From: CBDFJH01 sp965198095
GTDB lineage: Bacteria > Latescibacterota > UBA2968 > GCA-2709665
DNA: 64,000 nucleotides
NCBI GenBank assembly: GCA_965198095.1
Contig: OZ240239.1
Span: forward strand, 3,286,001-3,350,000
Direction: 5' to 3'
Shown: in pieces, positions 43,470 through 50,313 of the stretch
How the letters are laid out: each line of letters begins with the position of its first letter
How positions within the stretch are numbered: the stretch's first letter is position 1
Program-made: the position numbers and the translations under genes
The notes under the pieces: model-generated
What the model was told of the DNA's origin: nothing
Database searches by the model: none
What the model saw: the letters and a program-made list of their open reading frames with translations, nothing else

Positions 43470-44159
43470 TCATCCTCCCGACTTGGCTCGGCGGTCGACC
43501 GGTCCGCGCACCGCTTCCGACTCGGCCTCCTCGAAACGCCTCGCTCGCTTCCGCCCCCGCCGCCACAGGAAGTAGGCCGTCCCGGCGATGATCATCAGGA
43601 CAATCAGCAGTCGATGATAGGCCTTGAGCACTTCGACGACCAGACCCCAGTTTTCACCCACCATAAGACCGAAATAGACGAGCAGGCTGTTCCACAAGAA
43701 CGTCGCCAAAAGCACATATGCAAAAACGCGAAACGGGTGCATCCGGCTCAGACCGGCGAGTACCCCGATAAAGATCCGGACCGTGGGTAGGAAGCGGTTG
43801 AAAATCACCACTCGCGGACCGTACCGATTGAACCAAACCTCCCCACGCCGCATTCGGTCTTCCGTAAACGTCCCGGGCGCCCACGCCGTGAACAGTTCCC
43901 GGCCTTTCAAATAGGCCAGTACGTAGACGAGCATACAACCTAGAGCGCTTCCGGCGAACATCGAGACGTAGGCCGGCATCGTTTGGATGATCCCGGTCCC
44001 GGCCAGGTAGGCACCGAAGACGATCAGCGTATCGCCGGGGATGGGAGGGATCAGGTTTTCCATGAACGCGCCCAGGAAGAGAAAGAAATAGATCCCCGCC
44101 GGGGGTTGGATCCTTAGAAACGCCAGAAATTTGTCCCAAAGCTCTACGAAAGATTCCAA
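43470..44159 (-). CDS. DedA/SNARE-associated family membrane protein
   Basis: A 229-residue membrane protein with about five hydrophobic segments. DedA motifs are FLFLGAFMENLIPPIPGDTL near residue 27 and FNRFLPTVRIFIGVLAGLSRM near residue 120. The family includes lipid-carrier flippases or scramblases (for example undecaprenyl phosphate recycling), which would fit the adjacent ddl gene, but the exact substrate cannot be told. The C-terminal tail is basic and cytoplasmic. It follows ispDF by 13 bp. Confidence 0.92.
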   Translation of the reverse strand: MESFVELWDKFLAFLRIQPPAGIYFFLFLGAFMENLIPPIPGDTLIVFGAYLAGTGIIQTMPAYVSMFAGSALGCMLVYVLAYLKGRELFTAWAPGTFTEDRMRRGEVWFNRYGPRVVIFNRFLPTVRIFIGVLAGLSRMHPFRVFAYVLLATFLWNSLLVYFGLMVGENWGLVVEVLKAYHRLLIVLMIIAGTAYFLWRRGRKRARRFEEAESEAVRGPVDRRAKSGG

Positions 44160-44172
44160 GCGAGTCTTTGCC

Positions 44173-45438
44173 TCAAAGCGTAGGATTCACGGACAGCGAA
44201 GGACGATCTACGCGTTCCGTCTTCGTTGACGGATCCCGGTCTCCCCATTGGCCGGCGCCAAGCAACGCCACCGCCTGGGCAGCCATCCCCTCCTCGGTAC
44301 CCACGAAGCCAAGTCCCTCCGTCGTCGTGGCCTTGACTGAAACGCGCGCCGAGCCGATCCCTAAAGCGGATGCGATGCGCGCTTTCATTTCCGGAACATG
44401 AGGCGAGAGCTTCGGGCGTTGGGCCATCACAGTCGCATCCACGTTGACAATCTCGGACCCAGCCGTCTTCACCATGGCAGCCACCTGCTCCAGCAACTTC
44501 AGGCTGGAGATTCCGGCGTATTTTGGGTCGGTATCGGGAAAGTGACGGCCGATATCGCCCAGACTCAGCGCGCCGAGGATCGCATCCGCAACAGCGTGGC
44601 ACAAGACATCTGCATCCGAGTAGCCCGCGAGCCCCCGGTCGTGCGGAACACCGACGCCGCCCAGGACGAGGGGGCGGCCGGCTTCAAGCCGGTGGACGTC
44701 GTAGCCTTGTCCAATCCGCATCGCGCTCGCGCCGGCCCGATGCCTCAGGATCTGCTCTGCAATCTCGAAGTCTTCGTGCGTCGTCAGCTTCAGGTTGTCC
44801 CGCCGTCCCTCGATCACCCTCACCGGCTGACCGATTCTCTCCACGAGCGCCGCGTCGTCCGTCCCCCGAACGTCGTCTCGCTTCGCCTCATCGTGGGCCT
44901 TCCTTATCACCCCCGCGCGGAAGGCCTGGGGCGTCTGTACGCTCCAGAGCCGCGAACGGTCCAGTGTTTCCTTCACGCACCCGCTCTCAACCGACTTGAT
45001 CGTGCTGGAGACCGGTACCGCCAGCACGGCCGCTCCGTGCTGCAATCCCGCGGCCGTGACCGCTTCGATCTGCGCCGGCCGAATCAACGGCCGAGCCCCG
45101 TCGTGAATCACGATCATCTCAGCGTCGTCCTTCACCGCCTTCAGCCCTTCCGAAACCGAATCTTGCCGCTCCTTTCCCCCCGCCACGACGCTGAAAACCT
45201 TCTCGAACCCGAACCGATCGACAACCTCCTCCTGGCAACGGTCGGCTTCTTCCGCCTTGGCCACCACGGCAACGCAGTCTACACACGGTGCCGACTCAAA
45301 GGCGTCCAGAGTATGGGCCAGTACCGGCTTGCCGGCAAGCGATCGAAATTGCTTCGGGCGCTCTGATCCCATCCTGCGGCCGGAACCGGCTGCGAGGATC
45401 ATTGCATAGACCCGTCGTTCCTCAATCCCATTTGTCAC
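44173..45438 (-). CDS. ispDF: Bifunctional IspD-IspF isoprenoid enzyme
   Basis: A 421-residue fusion of two MEP-pathway enzymes. Residues about 8-240 are the cytidylyltransferase IspD: MILAAGSGRRMGSERPKQF, VIHDGARPLIRP, VQTPQAF and NLKLTTHEDFEIAE. Residues about 245-395 are MECPP synthase IspF: GQGYDVHRLEAGRPLVLGGV, YSDADVLCHAVADAI, FPDTDPKYAG and GLGFVGTEEGMAAQAV. The last 25 residues are an extra tail. IspE is not in the window. Start at ATG 45438. Confidence 0.96.
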   Translation of the reverse strand: MTNGIEERRVYAMILAAGSGRRMGSERPKQFRSLAGKPVLAHTLDAFESAPCVDCVAVVAKAEEADRCQEEVVDRFGFEKVFSVVAGGKERQDSVSEGLKAVKDDAEMIVIHDGARPLIRPAQIEAVTAAGLQHGAAVLAVPVSSTIKSVESGCVKETLDRSRLWSVQTPQAFRAGVIRKAHDEAKRDDVRGTDDAALVERIGQPVRVIEGRRDNLKLTTHEDFEIAEQILRHRAGASAMRIGQGYDVHRLEAGRPLVLGGVGVPHDRGLAGYSDADVLCHAVADAILGALSLGDIGRHFPDTDPKYAGISSLKLLEQVAAMVKTAGSEIVNVDATVMAQRPKLSPHVPEMKARIASALGIGSARVSVKATTTEGLGFVGTEEGMAAQAVALLGAGQWGDRDPSTKTERVDRPSLSVNPTL

Positions 45439-45497
45439 ACGATCTGCTCCGCAACGCTGGCGTCCTACTGCTATTGAAGTATCGAAAAGTCTCCAAT

Positions 45498-45510
45498 GGC
45501 CCTAAGGGCC
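45498..45510 (-). terminator. Short hairpin after the amidohydrolase gene
   Basis: GGCCC and GGGCC with a 3-nt loop (45498-45510), followed on the minus strand by ATTGGAGACTTTTC. It is a weak terminator candidate between the amidohydrolase gene and ispDF. Confidence 0.35.
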
Positions 45511-45570
45511 TCACGAGCAAGAGTGCTAGACCCGCAACACTTCTACGATACGAAAATTCTTACACTGAGG

Positions 45571-46437
45571 CTACTCCGACAGGGCGCCTAGGCGATAAAA
45601 GGCCATTCCATTGCTGCGAAAGACCTTCCGAAGTTCCTCCTCCGAACATCCTTCCAGCGCCCAGCAGGCCGTTTCGACCCAGGTGGGATACGTGATAGCC
45701 AGCGTCGCCACCGGCCAATCGCTACCGAACACGACGCGGTCGAAGCCAAAGCAGTCCAAGACGTGATCGATGTAAGGTCTCAAGTCTTCTCGGGTCCAGT
45801 TGTCGTGATCCGCCTCCGTGGCAACGCCCGACATCTTACACCAGACGTTCTCCATCTCCGACAGGGTTTTGAGCTCCTTTTTCCACGGTTCCATCACGTG
45901 ATTCTTGATGTCCGGCTTTGCGATATGATCGAGCATGAAACGCACGTTCGGGCATTGGCGCACCATGGCGATCGTGTTCGCCAACTGCGGATGGTGAACG
46001 CAAATGTCGAAACTCAGCCCGAAATCTTCCACCGCCTGAACCCCCTTCACGAAATCGGGACGGAGACAAAACCGGATGTCCGGCTCGAGCTGGATAATTC
46101 TGCGGACGCCCTTTACGAGGTGATTTTGCGCAAGTCTCTCAAGATCGCCCCGCGCAGCGTCGCCGTTCTCCAAAGGGGCCCACGCCACGAGGCCTTCGAT
46201 TCTTGGATCTGCTTCGGCCAGTGATGATACCCAGTCCACCTCCCCCATGAACTCGGACGGGTCCACTTCAGCCTGCAGGAAGACGATTCGTTCCACCACC
46301 ACATCTCCGCACGCCTCCCGATGGTCCTCGGGGAGAAATAGGTGGCCGATCTCAGGGAGGTCGTTCAGCCAGGGATAGGCAAACCGGTTCGGATCCCAGA
46401 AGTGTACGTGGGTGTCCACGATCGGAAACGTGACCAT
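45571..46437 (-). CDS. Amidohydrolase/lactonase family protein (TIM barrel)
   Basis: A 288-residue metal-dependent hydrolase of the amidohydrolase_2 type, resembling sugar-acid lactonases such as L-fucono- or L-rhamnono-lactonase. The metal motif is PIVDTHVHFWDPNRFAYPW. Further His and Asp are in FDICVHHPQL, MLDHIAKPDI and VVFGSDWPVAT. The ATG at 46437 with AGGAG upstream gives the canonical start. It sits near an SDR and a zinc alcohol dehydrogenase, which suggests a sugar-acid degradation set, although queA and a DUF2905 gene intervene. Confidence 0.87.
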   Translation of the reverse strand: MVTFPIVDTHVHFWDPNRFAYPWLNDLPEIGHLFLPEDHREACGDVVVERIVFLQAEVDPSEFMGEVDWVSSLAEADPRIEGLVAWAPLENGDAARGDLERLAQNHLVKGVRRIIQLEPDIRFCLRPDFVKGVQAVEDFGLSFDICVHHPQLANTIAMVRQCPNVRFMLDHIAKPDIKNHVMEPWKKELKTLSEMENVWCKMSGVATEADHDNWTREDLRPYIDHVLDCFGFDRVVFGSDWPVATLAITYPTWVETACWALEGCSEEELRKVFRSNGMAFYRLGALSE

Positions 46438-46523
46438 ATTCAGCGCTCCTTCAGGCTTGAAAAGGCGCGACTGGGTTGGGGAACGCCTCCCCATTCCTAG
46501 TACGCGCCAACCTTTTCTTCTCG

Positions 46524-47591
46524 TTACAGGATGAGCATCGCGTCGCCGTAGCTGCAAAAGCGATACCGCTCCTGGATCGCCTGCTCATAAGCCTCCAGGA
46601 CCAACGTTCTACTCGCAAACGCGCAAACCAGCATCAACAGCGTCGATCGGGGAAGGTGAAAATTTGTGATCAGCGCGTCAACCAGCCGAAACGGATAGGG
46701 CGGGGTGATGAAAAGGCCGGTCCATCCCGAATCGGGCTGCGCGATCCAATCTTGCCCCTCTTTTTCCGCCACCGATTCAAGCGTGCGCACCGACGTCGTA
46801 CCCACGGCCACGACACGCCCCCCCTCACGCCGACACCTGCTGATTCGCTCTGCGGAGCCGGCACTCACCTCGAAAAACTCAGCCTCCACGTCGTGGGCGC
46901 TCGGGTCTTCCACCTCCACGGGACGAAACGTCCCGGGACCGACGTGGAGGACGATCGGTACCCTCCCGACCCCGACCCCTCGAATCCTCGCAAGGAGGCC
47001 ATCCGTAAAATGGAGCCCTGCCGTGGGGGCGGCGACCGCACCCCTCTTCCGAGCATAGATGGTCTGATATCGCTCTCGATCATCCGCTTCTGCCTCTCTC
47101 CGGATATACGGAGGAAGTGGCACCTCGCCGATGCGGTTCAGCACATCTTCGAGCGGTTCGTCGCCTTCGAATCGGACGCGTCGGCGTCCCGAAGGGCCAA
47201 CCGCTTCCACGACCGCCGTGACGGCGCTATCCAGCAGCCTGACCTCGGCCCCGACGCGTAGACGCCTCGCCGGGCGAACCAACGTCTCCCACAGGTCACC
47301 GTCGCGTCGAATCAGGAGGAGCTCCACCGCACCGCCACTTTCCACGCGTACGCCCCTGAGACGTGCGGGAAAAACCTTCGTCTCGTTGACGACAAGACAG
47401 TCCCCGGATGCGAGGAATTCGGGAAGATCGCTGAACCGTACGTGCTCGATCTTCTGTTCCCGACGGCGCAGCACCATCAGCCTGGACCGATCGCGCTCCG
47501 ACACCGGGTGCTGGGCGATCAGCCCGGTTGGGAGATCGTAGTCGTAGTCGGAAAGTTGGGCGGTGCGGGTGCCCGTCTCAGGAAAGTCCAA
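46524..47591 (-). CDS. queA: tRNA preQ1(34) S-adenosylmethionine ribosyltransferase-isomerase
   Basis: A 355-residue enzyme that transfers and isomerises the ribosyl part of SAM onto preQ1 at tRNA position 34, making epoxyqueuosine. It shows YDYDLPTGLIAQHPVSERD, LVVNETKVFPARLRG, AAPTAGLHFTDGLLARI, VGTTSVRTLES and LFITPPYPFRLVDALITNFH. The length is normal. The neighbouring DUF2905 gene is a frequent partner of queA, often together with ruvB, which is not here. Confidence 0.97.
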   Translation of the reverse strand: MDFPETGTRTAQLSDYDYDLPTGLIAQHPVSERDRSRLMVLRRREQKIEHVRFSDLPEFLASGDCLVVNETKVFPARLRGVRVESGGAVELLLIRRDGDLWETLVRPARRLRVGAEVRLLDSAVTAVVEAVGPSGRRRVRFEGDEPLEDVLNRIGEVPLPPYIRREAEADDRERYQTIYARKRGAVAAPTAGLHFTDGLLARIRGVGVGRVPIVLHVGPGTFRPVEVEDPSAHDVEAEFFEVSAGSAERISRCRREGGRVVAVGTTSVRTLESVAEKEGQDWIAQPDSGWTGLFITPPYPFRLVDALITNFHLPRSTLLMLVCAFASRTLVLEAYEQAIQERYRFCSYGDAMLIL

Positions 47592-47600
47592 AAGGAACGT

Positions 47601-47828
47601 CTACCGGCGAGAGATGATATGCAGGATGAGCGTCGCCAAGATGCTCAGGACAATACAGGTCACCACAGGGAAGTAGAGGCTGAAGCCCTTGCGTTGAACG
47701 AATAGGTCGCTGGGAAGGCGGCCCAAATAGGGAATCTTAGGGCCCCAGAACAGAAACAGACCCACCAGAAAGAAGAGCGCTCCAACGACCATCATCATCC
47801 TGCCGAGACTGGAGAAATCTGTCATCAT
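47601..47828 (-). CDS. DUF2905 small membrane protein
   Basis: A 75-residue protein with two hydrophobic helices separated by a loop (GPKIPYLGRLPSDLFVQRKG), typical of DUF2905. The function is unknown. Start at 47828 (MMTDFSSLGRMMMVVG); an upstream frame to 47861 has no support. It lies 9 bp before queA in the same direction, a conserved arrangement. Confidence 0.88.
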   Translation of the reverse strand: MMTDFSSLGRMMMVVGALFFLVGLFLFWGPKIPYLGRLPSDLFVQRKGFSLYFPVVTCIVLSILATLILHIISRR

Positions 47829-47915
47829 AGCTTCTGATCTCAGTCTAACGGTATGACGCAAACAGATCCGATGGTTGAGCCGCAGCCGCCTCGCACCAGG
47901 AAGGGATTCGAAACC

Positions 47916-48686
47916 CTAGCGGCCCATCCAACCCCCGTCGACGACCAGCAGATGACCCGACACGTAGTCGGATGCTGACGAAGCCAAGAAGACGACGGCC
48001 CCCTTCAGGTCGGAAGGGTCTCCATACCTGCCCGCTGGAATCCGATCCAAGAGCGACTTTGCCCGGACCGGATCCTCGCGTACCGGTCTTGTCATCTCCG
48101 TCACGAAATAGCCGGGCGCAACGGCATTCACCTGTACATTGTGTCTCGCCCATTCGTTCGACAGGGCCATCGTGAGCGTGCCCACCGCGCCTTTGGCCGC
48201 CGCATAGGCTGGGACCGTAATCCCGCCCTGAAAACTCAGAAGCGAAGCTGTATTGATGATCTTTCCGCCCCCTTGCTCGATCATCAACAAACCGGTCTCC
48301 TGGCAGCAGAACCAGACGCCGTGCATGTTCACGTCGATGACCCGTCGCCACTCTGCTTCAGGGAATGACTCGGCAGGGGAGCGAAATGCCGTACCGGCGT
48401 TGTTGACGGCAATGTCGACTCGCCCAGTGACCTCTCTCGCCTGGGCGACCATCGATCGGATCTCATCGGCGTTGGCCACATCGCAGGCGATCCGCTCGCA
48501 TCGGCGGCCCAGCCCTCGAATCGTCTCCTCTACCTCCCGCAAATTTTCGAGGCTTCGACTGGCCACGACAACGTCCGCGCCCGCCTCGGCGAGTCCCTCT
48601 GCCATCGCTCGGCCTAGACCGAAGCTCGCGCCGGTCACCAAGGCCGTCTTCCCGTTCAGACGAAACTGATCCAGAATCGATGACAT
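47916..48686 (-). CDS. SDR family oxidoreductase (KduD/gluconate-dehydrogenase-like)
   Basis: A 256-residue classical short-chain dehydrogenase. The NAD(P) motif is TGASFGLGRAMAEGLAEAG near residue 18, with NNAG, catalytic Ser in NTASLLSFQGG and YAAAK (Tyr and Lys), and the C-terminal SDYVSGHLLVVDGGWMGR. It most resembles 2-deoxy-gluconate or gluconate 5-dehydrogenases acting on sugar acids. The start at ATG 48686 gives normal length. It is transcribed just after the zinc alcohol dehydrogenase, 50 bp apart. Confidence 0.9.
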   Translation of the reverse strand: MSSILDQFRLNGKTALVTGASFGLGRAMAEGLAEAGADVVVASRSLENLREVEETIRGLGRRCERIACDVANADEIRSMVAQAREVTGRVDIAVNNAGTAFRSPAESFPEAEWRRVIDVNMHGVWFCCQETGLLMIEQGGGKIINTASLLSFQGGITVPAYAAAKGAVGTLTMALSNEWARHNVQVNAVAPGYFVTEMTRPVREDPVRAKSLLDRIPAGRYGDPSDLKGAVVFLASSASDYVSGHLLVVDGGWMGR

Positions 48687-48736
48687 GTGAATTCTTTCTT
48701 GGCGAGGGTTTCCGCAAGGCGAGGGCAGGGCCCTGA

Positions 48737-49753
48737 TCAAGCCCGACAATTCAGGAGTAGCTTCATCACATCTCCGCCTCTCTTCATCTGTTCAAATCCC
48801 CATTGGGCATCTGCGAGCGGGATCACCTTCGATATCATCCCGGCCAAGTCGATCTGTCCGGAAGCTGCGATCCGAATCGCACGGTCGAAATCTACAGGCT
48901 CGTAGACCCTGCACGCCACAAGAGAGAGCTCCCGCAAGAAAAACTGGTGCAGATCCACTGGACGGGGCGTTGCGTGAACGCCCACGAGACCGATGGTCCC
49001 CCGCACCCGCACGAGTTCCGTCATCACGCGTGCGCCTTCGGCGCTTCCGCTCACCTCGAACACGAGGTCGGCCCCCGCGCCTCCGGTCCAATCCTCCACG
49101 ACTTGCGAAATGTCTTCTTCCAGAGGATTCACCGCGTGGAACCCAAAGGCCTCGCCCTGTTTCACGCGGAACGGATTGACCTCCGAGAGGATCACCTCGG
49201 CGCCGTCCAGCCGGGCGATCACTGCCACGAGCAGGCCGATCGGCCCGCCGCCGATCACAACGGCGCGGTCACCCAGGGTCACCCCCACCCGCCGCACGTC
49301 GTGAATCGCGACAGTCAGCGGCTCGATCATCGCGCCTTCTTCATCGCTCAGCGCGTCAGGCACTTTGTGAAGACGGTCTGCCGGTACGTTCCAGTATTCC
49401 TGAAAGGCGCCGGGACTGTCGCATCCCATGAAATTCAGGTTCTGGCAGACGTGCCTATGTCCACGCCGGCACGCGGGACATCGGTCGCAAAAGACCGTCG
49501 GCTCCACGATCACCCGGTCTCCTACCGATATGTCCGCGCTTGGCGTCGCCTCCACCACCTCACCGCACATCTCGTGGCCCATCACGTGCGGAGGCGTCAC
49601 GCGTTGCGGCATGTCTCCGAGAAAGATATGCAGATCGGTCCCGCATATTCCGGCGTGTCCAACCCGAATGACGACTTCATTTTCGGCTCGCGGCGGCCTT
49701 TCGATCTCCCGGAACTCGACCGTTTCGTCTCCAAGATAGACCAGAGCCTTCAC
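48737..49753 (-). CDS. Zinc-dependent medium-chain alcohol dehydrogenase
   Basis: A 338-residue MDR enzyme. The catalytic zinc site is GHAGICGTDLHIF and GHEMCGEVVE; the structural zinc Cys set is CDRCPACRRGHRHVC; the Rossmann fingerprint is VIGGGPIGLLVAVIA. It resembles sorbitol/threonine-type polyol dehydrogenases. The start is GTG at 49753. It is upstream of the SDR gene in the same direction, and together they fit oxidation of a sugar or sugar acid. Exact substrate unknown. Confidence 0.92.
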   Translation of the reverse strand: MKALVYLGDETVEFREIERPPRAENEVVIRVGHAGICGTDLHIFLGDMPQRVTPPHVMGHEMCGEVVEATPSADISVGDRVIVEPTVFCDRCPACRRGHRHVCQNLNFMGCDSPGAFQEYWNVPADRLHKVPDALSDEEGAMIEPLTVAIHDVRRVGVTLGDRAVVIGGGPIGLLVAVIARLDGAEVILSEVNPFRVKQGEAFGFHAVNPLEEDISQVVEDWTGGAGADLVFEVSGSAEGARVMTELVRVRGTIGLVGVHATPRPVDLHQFFLRELSLVACRVYEPVDFDRAIRIAASGQIDLAGMISKVIPLADAQWGFEQMKRGGDVMKLLLNCRA

Positions 49754-49963
49754 GATGAGAATCCCTCAGTCGTTGCATCTCGCGCCTCAAGGCAATCTAC
49801 GGGCGCCCGGATCGGGAGCGACTCGGGAATTCTGCGCCCCGTTTTCGGTCTTGCCTTTCCAAAGACCGATGGACGGGTCCTCGATCCGCACTCCGCGACC
49901 GACTTATACCTTGAAATTCGGCGATGGTCGACGTATAATTTTTGAAGTCCCGCACAAATGGAT

Positions 49964-49993
49964 AGCCGACCGGAGGGCGGTCACCGGTCGGCT
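49964..49993 (-). terminator. Hairpin terminator after the 65-residue protein gene
   Basis: A perfect 10-bp stem (AGCCGACCGG with CCGGTCGGCT, 10-nt loop) lies 25 bp beyond the stop of the small gene, in a 265-bp gap before the alcohol dehydrogenase. On the minus strand ATCCATTTGTG follows, so the U tract is modest. A weak promoter-like pair (TCGACC, 17 bp, TATAAG) for the dehydrogenase also lies in this gap. Confidence 0.6.
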
Positions 49994-50018
49994 TCAGAGC
50001 AGCGTTTGAAACCCGATT

Positions 50019-50216
50019 TCACCCACAGTCCAGGCATCGGATTTCGCTGAAGGCGCGATCTTGCTCAGCCGCTTCGTCAATCACAAAGTTGACGAGACAC
50101 CGCACCGCCTTCGACGCATTTTCCAAACCATGGTTCTGTGCCATTTCTTCCAGGAAAGCCATCTGATGTTTTTCCAACTCAATTTCAAAAGTGGCCTTAT
50201 CTTTGGGCATATTCAT
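50019..50216 (-). CDS. Conserved-looking 65-residue protein, helix-rich, CxxC end
   Basis: A 65-residue protein I cannot name. It has a short beta-like start (KATFEIELEKHQMAFLEEM), a helical middle resembling ribbon-helix-helix proteins (NASKAVRCLVNFVIDEA) and a C-terminal EIRCLDCG with a CxxC pair. I have a general memory of similar small hypothetical proteins ending in RCLDC in other bacteria, but cannot confirm it. It has its own strong promoter 46 bp upstream and a hairpin downstream, so it is a monocistronic unit, divergent from the DinG-type helicase. A DNA-binding or metal/redox-sensing role is a guess. Confidence 0.75.
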   Translation of the reverse strand: MNMPKDKATFEIELEKHQMAFLEEMAQNHGLENASKAVRCLVNFVIDEAAEQDRAFSEIRCLDCG

Positions 50217-50261
50217 CCTCCCGAAGGGTGAGATTGGACATTGGGCTCAACGGTCCAAACT

Positions 50262-50290
50262 ATGATAGGATATCTCTTTCGCGTTGTCAA
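50262..50290 (-). promoter_or_regulatory. Strong sigma70-type promoter for the 65-residue protein
   Basis: On the minus strand TTGACA (50290-50285), 17 bp, TATCAT (50267-50262), a near-consensus match. It ends about 23 bp from the ATG of the divergent helicase gene. Confidence 0.82.
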
Positions 50291-50313
50291 ATCTTGATTG
50301 AAATCGCGGGCCG

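Noticed and set aside
47880..47920. TTCGAAT-containing sequence resembling a tRNA T arm near the end of the SDR gene
   Set aside because: No acceptor, D or anticodon arm can be built around it, and most of it overlaps coding sequence.
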